Assembly: GCA_965220505.1 (NCBI GenBank)
Contig: CBDCQE010000001.1
Coordinates: 124,001-188,000 of the forward strand
DNA length: 64,000 bases
Reading direction: 5' to 3'
From: Bin87 sp965220505
Lineage (GTDB): Bacteria; Chloroflexota; Dehalococcoidia; Lucifugimonadales; UBA3495
Position numbers and translations under genes: made by a program. Below are positions 7,351 to 16,108 of the stretch, piece after piece. How positions within the stretch are numbered: position 1 is the stretch's first letter; each line of letters starts with the position of its first letter. The notes beneath the pieces were generated by a model. The model made no database searches. It was not told where the DNA came from and saw nothing but the letters and a program-made list of their open reading frames with translations.

Positions 7351-9591
7351 ATGAACTCAACGCATCGAAGCGACCACATTTGGCGTCGAGGCCATGACGG
7401 TTTCGATGTTTCTGATGCCGGCTTAATCGCCGAACTGAAGTCCGCACTTTGGCCGTTCAACGGAACGGTATGTTCGTTGTGTTGCGGTGACAAACCTGAT
7501 GGGTCACTGCTTTGCGATAGATGCTCAGAGCGTTGCCCAGACCCAGATTGCAGGAGTCGTTGCAACAAACCAAGTTGTCCGGGTGGAGGTCTATATAAAT
7601 CACCTGATGAAATAATGTGCCAGCACTGTCGTGATTGTTTCTTGCCCGGTTTGCAGGACGATGGGGGTAGAGATGGGTTTTTCGTCTACTTGCTCGATTG
7701 TGGGTATGTAGGGATGACCTACAACCCCTCACGCAGACAGAGAGAACACCGCGTGCGGCTTCGCGCTGAGTTCAATGCGGTTAAGGAAAGGGACCGCCGT
7801 ATACAGGCACAACTGGCGCGTGAAAATGATATCGACCTCCAAGAGGATTTTCGTCGCCCTTTTACTGACGATGAGTTTCAACGTTATAGAGCCGCCGCGG
7901 TCCGTAACGAATTAGGACGGTATTTCGACGAGAAGGATGTTGAAGGTTTTACCAGATGGGACCGTGAACGGGCCGAGTTTTGGCGCAGGATCCGTACTCG
8001 TTTTGACCGGTACGATGAGTCTGCTATCCAATGGCTCTCGCCGTTGCTGGATAGTAGGGAAGATGCTTGGCTGAGCGAGTGGGCCCTAAAATTTTATCGC
8101 AGAGCAGTTGCTGATCGAGCAAGCCGTATTCTTTCATACAGCTCGGCTCCACTAGTTGTAATTGAGCAATTGGGTCTCGTCGTTAACGGTTCTTCAGGTG
8201 CGGTTCAATGCGGCTTGCGTTGGTCACTTTCCGACGATTTGGGACCTGAGCAAATCATCCCGATTCAGCACTTTGAACTGGAAGCACGCAACTACGATGG
8301 TACTGCATGGTTGTCCGTCGATTCTGACATCCCACAAGCAGAACGTCGCTATTGGTATCGTTTGCAGTCTGCCGCTGGGTTGTCTTGGCGATTACGTGCA
8401 GTTAGCATTGTTGGAACTCCGGGTCCATGGTCAATTCTCGAAATATCGGATAGAGCGGTTAGAAGTGAATTGCGTCGCCTGGGGCGAGTGTCAGACGTGG
8501 AGGTATCCATCCAGAACTGGAGCGCCGGTACAGTATCCGTGTCCTGGTCCGGCACGTCTCTGCTTGGTCAGGTTTATTCCATCTTTCGGTCATGTGACGG
8601 TGGCGAATACTCGCTAGTTGGAGAGGTAGAGTCATCACCATTCGATGATATTGTAGATCCGGAAATAGGATCCGTTTATCGCTATATCGTATCGTCCGCC
8701 ATTTTCGGTTTTCCTTGTGATTCGAGTTCGGGATCAAGGAGTGCGACACTAATTGTTCCTGAGAGAGAACCATGTGAAGTTTCGGTATCTGTAACTATGC
8801 CGACGGAGTTTGATGCTGAGGTCCGCGTGGCTACCCCTTCCGTTTCAGGTTGGGCCACCGTTGATACGTACCGGGTTGAATTGTTGTCTTCTGGTGTATG
8901 GGAGTCCTGGGGTAACTACGCCTATGCAAATGGAGATCTTACGTTCACGGTCCCTAATATCTCTGATCACGGGTTCAAATTGCGCATTAGTGCTGGAAAC
9001 GCCTATGGTTACGGTCCTTGGGTCGAAGCCAGCATGTCCTCTGCTGACATAGACCGAGAGCGCAGCCGTTTCGTCAAGGCAGAGATTCAAGGTTGGGCTA
9101 CTTCACTCGATAGTATTGAGGTCGGCTGGGTGGTAAACGGTATTGTTGAAAGGTTGGAATCGTTTGGTGCTTTGGTTCGCATCAGCTCAAGCTGTGTAGG
9201 TTTGGTGCATATATCAGAGGTTGCTAGGCGACGGATCGAGGATATATCCGAAGTGCTTCAGGTTGGCCAAGTAGTAAAGGTCGTCGTACAACGGGTTAAT
9301 ACTGAGCAACATAGATTATCATTGAGCATTAGGGCCGCTTTGCCAGATCCTTGGGACGACATCAATTCGGTATTGAGCGTGGGAGACCAACGGGTTGGTC
9401 AGGTTGCGGGTGTCAAGGAATACGGAATGTTCGTCGACATTGCGGATGGTGTAACGGGTTTGGTTCATATTTCTAATCTCGGAGATTCTAATATCGAATG
9501 GTTTAGCATTGGCGATTCAGTGCGAGTTGAAATATTGGGTTGTGATCAAGGTCGCAGGCGCTTACCACTTCGCTTATTAGGAGCTGTATAA
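7351..9591 (+). CDS. Chimeric protein: Cys-rich zinc region, GIY-YIG-like nuclease, fibronectin-III-like repeats, two S1 domains
   Basis: 746 residues from the ATG at 7351; an in-frame TTG ten codons upstream is less likely. Domains in order: a cysteine-rich, probably zinc-binding segment (about 41-96; CSLCCG, CDRC, CQHC, CRDC); a GIY-YIG-like core (about 109-133, VYLL ... YVGMT ... SRRQREH); a charged helical linker (to about 260); two or three beta-rich fibronectin-III-like repeats (about 265-560, with 'VSVSWSGTSLLGQVYSIFRS' and 'AYGYGPW' signatures); and two S1/OB-fold RNA-binding domains (about 591-662 and 677-742), each with a 'G-L-V-H-I-S' motif. The base composition is visibly more AT-rich than both flanks, with different codon use, which suggests horizontal transfer. 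Probably a cytosolic nucleic-acid processing protein; role unknown. Confidence 0.8.
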   Translation: MNSTHRSDHIWRRGHDGFDVSDAGLIAELKSALWPFNGTVCSLCCGDKPDGSLLCDRCSERCPDPDCRSRCNKPSCPGGGLYKSPDEIMCQHCRDCFLPGLQDDGGRDGFFVYLLDCGYVGMTYNPSRRQREHRVRLRAEFNAVKERDRRIQAQLARENDIDLQEDFRRPFTDDEFQRYRAAAVRNELGRYFDEKDVEGFTRWDRERAEFWRRIRTRFDRYDESAIQWLSPLLDSREDAWLSEWALKFYRRAVADRASRILSYSSAPLVVIEQLGLVVNGSSGAVQCGLRWSLSDDLGPEQIIPIQHFELEARNYDGTAWLSVDSDIPQAERRYWYRLQSAAGLSWRLRAVSIVGTPGPWSILEISDRAVRSELRRLGRVSDVEVSIQNWSAGTVSVSWSGTSLLGQVYSIFRSCDGGEYSLVGEVESSPFDDIVDPEIGSVYRYIVSSAIFGFPCDSSSGSRSATLIVPEREPCEVSVSVTMPTEFDAEVRVATPSVSGWATVDTYRVELLSSGVWESWGNYAYANGDLTFTVPNISDHGFKLRISAGNAYGYGPWVEASMSSADIDRERSRFVKAEIQGWATSLDSIEVGWVVNGIVERLESFGALVRISSSCVGLVHISEVARRRIEDISEVLQVGQVVKVVVQRVNTEQHRLSLSIRAALPDPWDDINSVLSVGDQRVGQVAGVKEYGMFVDIADGVTGLVHISNLGDSNIEWFSIGDSVRVEILGCDQGRRRLPLRLLGAV

Positions 9592-9745
9592 GTAGTGTGC
9601 CTGTTGGTAAGGACGGTACAGGGTCAGGCCTGCTACGATTACTTCTGGGCAATCCGTTGGGTTACGATCCAGTATTGACGTTGACATTGAGAAGTACGCC
9701 CTTTTGTTTATTAGCCAATCTATCCTCAAAGGCAGGAGAGCCCAT

Positions 9746-11377
9746 ATGTCCATCACCCAACTTACCCGCAGCGCTGTGTACGGCCAAAACGGCATGGTCT
9801 GCTCGAACTCGCCCCTGGCGGCGGCGGCCGGACTCCGTGTCTTGCAGGAGGGCGGGAATGCCTTCGACGCCGCCCTGGCAGTTGCGGCCGTGGAGTGCGT
9901 CACTTTGGTGCCGGTTTGCGGTCTGGGCGGCGATTCGTTCATCCTCGCTTACGACGCCAAGAGCGGTCAGGTTACGAACATCAACAGCAGCGGGGTTGCC
10001 GCGTCGGGCGCTGAGGCCGAATACTACCGCAGCCAAGGCCTGGCACTAATGCCCATACAGGGGCCGCACTCGATATCCGTGCCCGGCGAGGCCGCCGCGT
10101 GGGAGACCATGCACCGCAGTTTCGGCACCATGCCCTTTGACGACCTGCTGGTGCCGGCCATCCAGTACGCGGATCGAGGGTTCCCGGTGTCGCCCCGCAT
10201 CGCGCGGTCTTTCGCCGGGAACGCCGAGTTGCTGGGACGTTTCGCGGCCACCGCGGACATATACCTGACCAACGGCGGGCGGCCGCCCCGGGTCGGCGAG
10301 GTCCTGGTCAACCGCGACCTGGCGAACACGATGCGCGCTGTTGCCGAGGGCGGGGCCGACGCTTTCTACCGCAGCGACATCGCTACGAAGATGGTTGAGG
10401 GGCTGAACAATGCCGGCGGACTGTTCACCGAGGCCGATTTCGCCGGCCATTACGCCGACGTGGGCGACGCCATCACCACCACGTACCGCGAGCACACCGT
10501 GTACCAGACCCGCCCGCCGTCCCAGGGATTCCTGCTGCTGGAGATGCTGAACATCGTCAGCGGCCACGACCTGTCGTCGATGACGCCGAACTCGGCCGAC
10601 TCGATACACCTGCTGGTGGAGGCGAAGAAGATCGCGTACTCGGACCGCAACCGTCTCGCCGGCGACCCGAACTTCGTTGACTGGCCTCTGGACGGCCTGC
10701 TGTCGTCAGAGTACGCCGACCTGCGCCGCGAGCAGATCCATCCCTTCCAAGCCGGCGATGAAGTCCGCCCCCTAGTTCCGGTGAACGGCCACGGCGACAC
10801 CACGTATTTCTGCGTCGCCGACGGCGAGGGCAATGCGGTCAGCTGGATCCACAGCCTGTCCAACGGGTTCGGTTCGGGCGTCGTCGCTCCCGGAACCGGC
10901 GTGCTGTTCAACAACCGGGCCGGCCGCGGTTTCAGCCTGGAACCGGACCACCCCAACGTCATCGCGCCGGGCAAACGCACCATGCACACGCTGAACTGCT
11001 ACCTGACCACGGTGGGCGGAGAGGTTGCCATCGTCGGCGGCACGCCCGGAGGGGATGTCCAGCCGCAGGTTGGGATCCAGATGTTGACCAAGTTGATTGA
11101 TGGGGGACTGCAGCCCCAGGACGCCGTGGAATCGCCGCGCTGGCACAGTTTCCCCGGCACGGATCCGGCGACGATCAACCGCGCCGGTGAACTCAGGGTA
11201 GAGATGGGTATGCCGGACGACACGATCCGGGACCTGGGCCGGATGGGCCACAACGTGGTGCAAAACCCGCTGGGTTCTTACCACGGCGTGGTGCAACTCA
11301 TTGTGCGGGACCGGCGTCGCGGGGTATTGGCCGGCGCGTCGGATCCCCGGGGAGATGGCCAGGCGGTCGGCTACTGA
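9746..11377 (+). CDS. ggt: Gamma-glutamyltransferase family protein
   Basis: 543 residues. The ATG at 9746 is chosen because a GGCAGGAGAG ribosome site lies just before it. Ntn-hydrolase family that cleaves gamma-glutamyl bonds of glutathione-like compounds after autoprocessing into two subunits. Seen: 'NSPLAAAAGLRVLQEGGNAFDAALAVA', 'GLGGDSF', 'PGEAAAWE', and the processing site G-D-T-T-Y with the predicted nucleophile Thr at about residue 352. The family usually has T-T-H; here the third residue is Tyr. Further downstream are 'SNGFGSGVVAPGTGVLFNNR' and 'GTPGGDVQPQ'. No clear secretion signal is present, unlike periplasmic enterobacterial GGT, so a cytoplasmic acylase-type role is possible. 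Confidence 0.88.
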   Translation: MSITQLTRSAVYGQNGMVCSNSPLAAAAGLRVLQEGGNAFDAALAVAAVECVTLVPVCGLGGDSFILAYDAKSGQVTNINSSGVAASGAEAEYYRSQGLALMPIQGPHSISVPGEAAAWETMHRSFGTMPFDDLLVPAIQYADRGFPVSPRIARSFAGNAELLGRFAATADIYLTNGGRPPRVGEVLVNRDLANTMRAVAEGGADAFYRSDIATKMVEGLNNAGGLFTEADFAGHYADVGDAITTTYREHTVYQTRPPSQGFLLLEMLNIVSGHDLSSMTPNSADSIHLLVEAKKIAYSDRNRLAGDPNFVDWPLDGLLSSEYADLRREQIHPFQAGDEVRPLVPVNGHGDTTYFCVADGEGNAVSWIHSLSNGFGSGVVAPGTGVLFNNRAGRGFSLEPDHPNVIAPGKRTMHTLNCYLTTVGGEVAIVGGTPGGDVQPQVGIQMLTKLIDGGLQPQDAVESPRWHSFPGTDPATINRAGELRVEMGMPDDTIRDLGRMGHNVVQNPLGSYHGVVQLIVRDRRRGVLAGASDPRGDGQAVGY

Positions 11378-11414
11378 TGGCCAACACGGGCGGGCTTGAA
11401 ACCTCTCCTCGCCA

Positions 11415-11786
11415 CTAGGCGGGCGGGGCTTCAACGCCCGGGTCGCGGGCTGCCATAGGCGCTTCCCTACTCGGTGGGTTCGCCGGATCTGCCATGCCAA
11501 TTGGCTGCCAGAACACCGGCGGGCCGGCTTCCGGAGAAACATGGGAGTGGCGTGTCAGGGCGGTCAATATCCTGTCCTCGCTCTGCCTCATTTCGGTAAG
11601 CAGTTCGTTACGCACCGACTGCACCTCACCCCGTACCGACTGCACGTCATTGCGTAGGGCCTTTACGTCCTCGGCCAGCGCATCAACCCGGCTGGACAGG
11701 CGACCCCACCAGTAAAACCCACCGCCGACCAGGGCGAGCAGGGTTATAACGCTCACTGCCGCCCCGACAATTGCAAGAATGTCCAT
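11415..11786 (-). CDS. Small membrane-anchored coiled-coil protein
   Basis: 123 residues from the ATG at 11786, which has an AGGGGA ribosome site eight bases upstream; an ATG at 11804 is an alternative. One N-terminal transmembrane segment (ILAIVGAAVSVITLLALVGG) is followed by a coiled coil with 'VRGEVQSVRNEL' heptads and a Pro/Ala-rich tail. No family recognised. A TATAAT lies at 11825-11830 on the same strand. Confidence 0.6.
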   Translation of the reverse strand: MDILAIVGAAVSVITLLALVGGGFYWWGRLSSRVDALAEDVKALRNDVQSVRGEVQSVRNELLTEMRQSEDRILTALTRHSHVSPEAGPPVFWQPIGMADPANPPSREAPMAARDPGVEAPPA

Positions 11787-11824
11787 GCTTGTCCCCTGGT
11801 TCATTTCTGAACGGGATGCGGCGC

Positions 11825-11830
11825 ATTATA
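11825..11830 (-). promoter_or_regulatory. -10 box for the small coiled-coil membrane protein
   Basis: TATAAT read on the minus strand, 20 bases before the upstream ATG (11804) and 38 bases before the ATG with the better ribosome site (11786). Confidence 0.5.
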
Positions 11831-11892
11831 TCAAAGCGCGTCAAGTTGCTGACTGCCGACCGGGTTTAAGACGAACCACTGAAACGTCTAGT

Positions 11893-12426
11893 TCACTCCT
11901 CTGGAAAGTAGTAGATCGCGGGCAACCCGCGATACCGCTCGTCGAAGTCCATGCCATATCCCACGACGAAGTGGTTGGGTATGGTGAACCCCACGTAGTC
12001 GTACTGGACCTCGACTTCCCGGCGGTCCGGTTTGTTCAGAAGCGTGCAATAGCGCAACGAGGCCGGCCCCAGGCCGCTGATGTAGTCCTTCACGGCCACG
12101 CAGGTATATCCGGTGTCGGCGATGTCGTCCACGATGAGCACATGCTGGCCGCCGAGATGACTGGGATCCAGGGTGCCGGTCAGCCTGACGTCTCCGGACG
12201 ATTCGGTGCCGCTGCCGTAGCTGCTGGCCCTCACGAATTCAAGGCGATGCACTTCGGCCTGCAACACCCGCAACAGGTCTGCGGTGAAGATCGCCGCGCC
12301 CTTGAGGACGCACACGATCACCACGCCCGTGGTCGCGTAGTCGCGATCGATTTCGCGGGCCAGCGTGGCAACGCCAGCCCGAAGCTCGTCTTCGGGGATC
12401 AGGACGGCCAGGCCATCACGTCGCAT
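11893..12426 (-). CDS. hpt: Hypoxanthine phosphoribosyltransferase
   Basis: 177 residues; salvages hypoxanthine and guanine with PRPP. Seen: 'VIVCVLKGAAIFTADLLR' (pyrophosphate loop region), 'FVRASSYG', the PRPP-binding signature 'VLIVDDIADTGYT', and the C-terminal 'VVGYGMDFDERYRGLPAIYYF'. Complete, with the usual bacterial length. It lies 28 bases downstream of gyrB on the same strand, so co-transcription is likely. Confidence 0.95.
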   Translation of the reverse strand: MRRDGLAVLIPEDELRAGVATLAREIDRDYATTGVVIVCVLKGAAIFTADLLRVLQAEVHRLEFVRASSYGSGTESSGDVRLTGTLDPSHLGGQHVLIVDDIADTGYTCVAVKDYISGLGPASLRYCTLLNKPDRREVEVQYDYVGFTIPNHFVVGYGMDFDERYRGLPAIYYFPEE

Positions 12427-12454
12427 AGCGGTGGCCCCGGAACCGAAGGGTGGA

Positions 12455-14446
12455 CTAGACGTCCAGGTTCTGGACTTCGGTGGCGTGGCGTTGGATGAAA
12501 TTCTTGCGCGGAGCGACCTGTTCGCCCATCAACATCGCGAACACCTCGTCAGTGTCTTCTATACTGTCCACGTCGTCGATGTCGTTGATGGTCACCTTCA
12601 GCATCTTGCGGGCGGCCGGGTCCATCGTCGTCTCCCAGAGTTGGTCAGCGTTCATTTCGCCGAGACCCTTGTACCGCTGGATCGACGGTTCGGACCGCGC
12701 GGTGGACATGCGCTTGATCAGCGCGTCCTTTTCGTCCTCGGAGTAGGCGTAGGCGATGTTCCGACCGCGCTGCACGCGATACAGAGGCGGCTGGGCAATG
12801 TAGAGGAAGCCACCCTCGATGAGCTCGCGCATGCGCCGGTAGAAGTAGGTGAGGATCAGCGTCCGGATGTGGGAGCCGTCCACGTCGGCGTCGGTCATGA
12901 TGATGATGTGGTGGTAGCGGAGCTTCGAGATGTCGAATGCCTCGCCCTCGCCGGTGCCCACCGCCGAGATGATGGCGCGGATTTCTTCGTGGCTGAGGAT
13001 GCGCTCCACCTTGTCGAGAAAGCGTTCCACGTTGAGTATCTTGCCCTTGAGAGGGAGGATGGCCTGGAACTGCCGGTCCCGGCCCATCTTGGCCGAACCG
13101 CCGGCGGATTCGCCCTCAACGATGTAGAGCTCGGACTTGGCGGGGTCCCGCTCCGCACAGTCGGCCAGCTTGCCGGGCAGCGAGGTGCCGTCCAGGGCGT
13201 TCTTGCGGAGCACCAGGTCACGGGCGCGGCGCGCCGCCTCCCGGGCCGCATGGTTGGTTTGGACCTTGTCGATGACGCCCTTGGCCGCGGTGGGGTTCTC
13301 CTCGAGGAAACGGGTCAGGCCTTCGGAAGTCGCGGCTTCCACCCGGCTGCGGATTTCGGGGTTGCTGAGTTTGTTCTTGGTCTGGCCCTCGAACTGCGGG
13401 TCGCCCAGTTTCACGCTGACCACGGCGACCAGGCCCCCTCGGGTGTCCTCGCCGCTGAAAGAGTCCTTGGGGTCCTTGAGAATATTCTGCTTGCGGGCGT
13501 AGTCGTTGAGCACGCGGGTCAGCGCGGACCGGAAACCGGCCAGGTGGGTGCCGCCTTCGGGCGTCAGGATGCAGTTCGCGAAGGTGCGCTCGTCCGCAGC
13601 CAGGTTGTCGTGGCCGTCGGTGTGGTGATACTGGAAGGCGACCTCGACGTCGGCGTCCTCAGCGATGCGCTGGTAATAGAACGGGTCCGGCATCACCACG
13701 TTGCGCTTGCGGTTGATATTCCGCACCATGCTGGCCACGCCGGTGTCGAAGAAGAAGCAGCGCTCGATGTCCCCGTGGCGCTCGTCAGCGTGGAACTCGC
13801 TGACCAGGCAGATCTCCAGACCCTTGTTGAGATAGGCGGTCTGGCGGAGTTGGGCCACCAGCCGGCCGAAGTCGTAAGTGATCTCGGGGAAGATTTCAGG
13901 ATCGGCGTAGTAGGTGACCGTGGTGCCCTGCTTGCGCACGCGCTGGTGTTGCTGGAGGTCCGAGGTGGGGATGCCCTTGGCGTAGTCCTGGGTGTAACGC
14001 ACGCCGCCGCGACACACCTCGGCATGGAGCCGGGAAGCCAGGGCGTTGACGACCGAGGCTCCCACGCCGTGGAGGCCGCCGGAAACCTTGTAGGCGGCGC
14101 CGCCAAACTTGCCGCCGGCGTGCAGGGTGGTCATCACCGTTTCCAGGCCGGATACGCCGGTGTCCGGGTGAACGTCAACCGGGATGCCGCGCCCGTTGTC
14201 GGAAACGCTGACGGCCCCGTCCGCTGCAATGCGGACGTCGATGCGGTCGCAGTGGCCGGCCAGGGCTTCGTCCACTGCATTGTCCAGCAACTCTTTGATC
14301 AGATGATGAAGCCCGTCCACTCCGGTGCTGCCGATGTACATTCCCGGCCGAACACGGACGGCTTCCAGTCCCTTCAATACTTGGATATTGTCCGAGGTGT
14401 ATTCGGAGGAGTCTTCTGCTGCAGGTAATACTACTTGTTGAGTCAT
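12455..14446 (-). CDS. gyrB: DNA gyrase subunit B
   Basis: 663 residues: GHKL ATPase domain (about 1-220, 'ELLDNAVDEA' and 'NGRGIPVD', 'GGLHGVGASVVNALS'-like), transducer, TOPRIM domain and C-terminal tail ending 'RKNFIQRHA'. With GyrA it introduces negative supercoils. Odd point: the TOPRIM signature reads E-G-E-S-A-G-G, where most gyrases have E-G-D-S-A-G-G; the second motif 'MTDADVDGSHIRT' is standard. A GGAGAA ribosome site precedes the ATG. The C-terminal signature favours GyrB over ParE, but with no gyrA nearby a ParE assignment is not strictly excluded. Confidence 0.93.
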   Translation of the reverse strand: MTQQVVLPAAEDSSEYTSDNIQVLKGLEAVRVRPGMYIGSTGVDGLHHLIKELLDNAVDEALAGHCDRIDVRIAADGAVSVSDNGRGIPVDVHPDTGVSGLETVMTTLHAGGKFGGAAYKVSGGLHGVGASVVNALASRLHAEVCRGGVRYTQDYAKGIPTSDLQQHQRVRKQGTTVTYYADPEIFPEITYDFGRLVAQLRQTAYLNKGLEICLVSEFHADERHGDIERCFFFDTGVASMVRNINRKRNVVMPDPFYYQRIAEDADVEVAFQYHHTDGHDNLAADERTFANCILTPEGGTHLAGFRSALTRVLNDYARKQNILKDPKDSFSGEDTRGGLVAVVSVKLGDPQFEGQTKNKLSNPEIRSRVEAATSEGLTRFLEENPTAAKGVIDKVQTNHAAREAARRARDLVLRKNALDGTSLPGKLADCAERDPAKSELYIVEGESAGGSAKMGRDRQFQAILPLKGKILNVERFLDKVERILSHEEIRAIISAVGTGEGEAFDISKLRYHHIIIMTDADVDGSHIRTLILTYFYRRMRELIEGGFLYIAQPPLYRVQRGRNIAYAYSEDEKDALIKRMSTARSEPSIQRYKGLGEMNADQLWETTMDPAARKMLKVTINDIDDVDSIEDTDEVFAMLMGEQVAPRKNFIQRHATEVQNLDV

Positions 14447-14545
14447 GCTGAATGGTTTCTCCGGTCCCGGGCCTCTGTCAACGTGAATATGTTGAGGCCG
14501 TTACTGTAACGCAGTACAACAATATCCAGTATGGACACCCTTAGC

Positions 14546-14551
14546 ATTATA
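14546..14551 (-). promoter_or_regulatory. -10 box upstream of gyrB
   Basis: TATAAT on the minus strand, giving a leader of about 90-95 bases before gyrB. The leader contains a short palindrome around 'gttactgtaac', of unknown significance. The rest of 14447-14660 shows no gene. Confidence 0.5.
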
Positions 14552-14660
14552 CCAAAACTAGCGTTCCTTTGCCATGCGGCAGATGTCAGCAATTCGCGGA
14601 TTTTGGGAAATCCACCAAAGATTTCGGACGATTTCGGGGCGGGTTCGGACCGCTTTCGTA

Positions 14661-15134
14661 TCAGTCGGACAGTACCTCGCCGGCCCCTTCGCTGGCGGGT
14701 GGGTGGTACCAGTCTCCCGAGAGCAGGCTGGAGATGGCCAACCGCATGGGTTCGAACAAGGGTAGGGGCGGATCGCGCAACGGAAACCAACCGTATTCAC
14801 AGAAAGAGCCGTCACCGGCCTGGGGAACGGGGTCCTGGTCGCCGATATCGCCCAGGAACTCCACGTCCACGTAGTGACGGTCGTAAGCAACAATGTTGCT
14901 CAGGCAAAGTACGCGAAGCTCGCCCACCTCCACTCCCAACTCTTCGTGGGCCTCCCGGCGGGCGCACTGCTCCAGAGTTTCTCCGAACTCGAGATGGCCG
15001 CCCGCCGAGGCCCAGGTCGCCTCGCCGTGGGCTCCCTGCCGCTGCGCCAGGAAGACCTTGCCGCCCCTGACGAACACCACTCCCACACCCACCAGCGGCC
15101 TGTCTGCCGCGTACTCACGGCCGCAGTATAGCAC
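14661..15134 (-). CDS. NUDIX hydrolase (MutT-like)
   Basis: Up to 157 residues. The NUDIX box is complete (GGHLEFGETLEQCARREA followed by HEELGVEV), which places it among Mg2+-dependent nucleoside-diphosphate-X hydrolases. The N-terminal strand 'RPLVGVGVVFVRGGKVFLAQRQG' resembles MutT-like nucleotide sanitising enzymes or ADP-ribose pyrophosphatases. The start is uncertain: the GTG at 15134 precedes a TATACT that itself looks like a -10 box, so a GTG further in (around 15092, just before 'GVGVVFV') may be the true start. Substrate unknown. Confidence 0.85.
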   Translation of the reverse strand: MLYCGREYAADRPLVGVGVVFVRGGKVFLAQRQGAHGEATWASAGGHLEFGETLEQCARREAHEELGVEVGELRVLCLSNIVAYDRHYVDVEFLGDIGDQDPVPQAGDGSFCEYGWFPLRDPPLPLFEPMRLAISSLLSGDWYHPPASEGAGEVLSD

Positions 15135-15577
15135 GGGGTCAAGGACGCCCGGCGTGCCGCATGAATTGAGGCGATTTCGCTACTCCGATCCGGGAACAGG
15201 CAAAGTCCAAATCAGCCGCTGAGCAGACGGATTTCGCAATCAGACAAATCCTACTGACCAGCCACTCTAGCGCTGGCCTTCTTGAGCGAGATCCACACGA
15301 TCATTCTAGACCGTCCCACCACTACTCACCGGTTGGCCTTCCGCAGGTTCCAGATCATGTCCACACACCGTTGCTACGCTGACCAACCGTTCCTGTACCC
15401 TAACACTCAGGGAATCAGGGAAACGCCAAGAACACACGCTGCACCGACAGCAACAGGCTCCGCTAGCTGCGGCCAACGGAACCAAAGCAAAGGGAAGCAT
15501 CAAGCAGCTGACGCATGGCCAAAACGAGAGAAGACCAGTTAGCGAAGTCCACCACCAAGAGGCACCATCAGTTTTCC
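15135..15577. other. Intergenic region, no gene recognised
   Basis: About 440 bases between the NUDIX gene and lspA, somewhat less GC-rich than its surroundings. A minus-strand open frame (15306-15581) would encode a Cys/Trp-rich hydrophobic peptide, but it has no family likeness and runs into lspA, so it is not called. No RNA gene, riboswitch or clear repeat was seen. Confidence 0.6.
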
Positions 15578-16099
15578 TCAACTCGGCCCCGGCGGCGGCG
15601 GGACACCCGCCCTAGCGCGCACGAACGCAGCCGCCGCCCACGGCATATCCCCCATAAAACCCAACAGCCCGAACAAGATGGCCACGTCCGCCACGTTGAA
15701 GACAAACCAGCGCATCACGTCGATGAAGTCGGTGACATGCCCCAGGATCACACGGTCCACCAGATTGCCCGTCACGCCGGCCAGCATCAGCCCGAACGCG
15801 AGCTGAGCAATCACCCCGGTTTTCGGGCGAGGCCAGTACAGGGCGAACAACAGAGCAACTCCAGCCGCAGACACGGCAATCAGAGCAACCGAATGACCGC
15901 TGAACAAATCCAGCGTATTGCCTGAATTCGTTACGTGACTAAGGCGCAAATGCCCATAAGCAGGCCAGGACTCACCAACTCCCAGCACAGCGCTCACCGT
16001 GTGCTTGGCAATCTGGTCAATGCACAGAATGACAATCGCTGTCCAGACACCGACGCGATGCCTGAATACGAAGCTCAATATCTGTAGGCCCGGAGACAC
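15578..16099 (-). CDS. lspA: Lipoprotein signal peptidase (signal peptidase II)
   Basis: 173 residues with four transmembrane segments; cleaves prolipoprotein signal peptides before the lipid-modified Cys. Conserved motifs are present: 'CIDQIAKH', 'VTNSGNTLDLF' (family N-x-G region), and the two catalytic Asp motifs 'GNLVDR' and 'FNVADV'. It starts at a GTG nine bases after the stop of a lipoprotein gene. It is therefore in one unit with a likely substrate of its own. Confidence 0.93.
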   Translation of the reverse strand: MSPGLQILSFVFRHRVGVWTAIVILCIDQIAKHTVSAVLGVGESWPAYGHLRLSHVTNSGNTLDLFSGHSVALIAVSAAGVALLFALYWPRPKTGVIAQLAFGLMLAGVTGNLVDRVILGHVTDFIDVMRWFVFNVADVAILFGLLGFMGDMPWAAAAFVRARAGVPPPPGPS

Positions 16100-16108
16100 T
16101 GGCCTACC

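Noticed and set aside
12365..14428. A 687-codon open frame on the plus strand, opposite gyrB
   Set aside because: It is a long antisense frame caused by high GC and codon bias; the minus strand encodes a complete gyrase B.
15306..15581. Minus-strand gene in the gap before lspA
   Set aside because: Cys/Trp-rich translation with no family likeness, overlapping the end of lspA; treated as non-coding.
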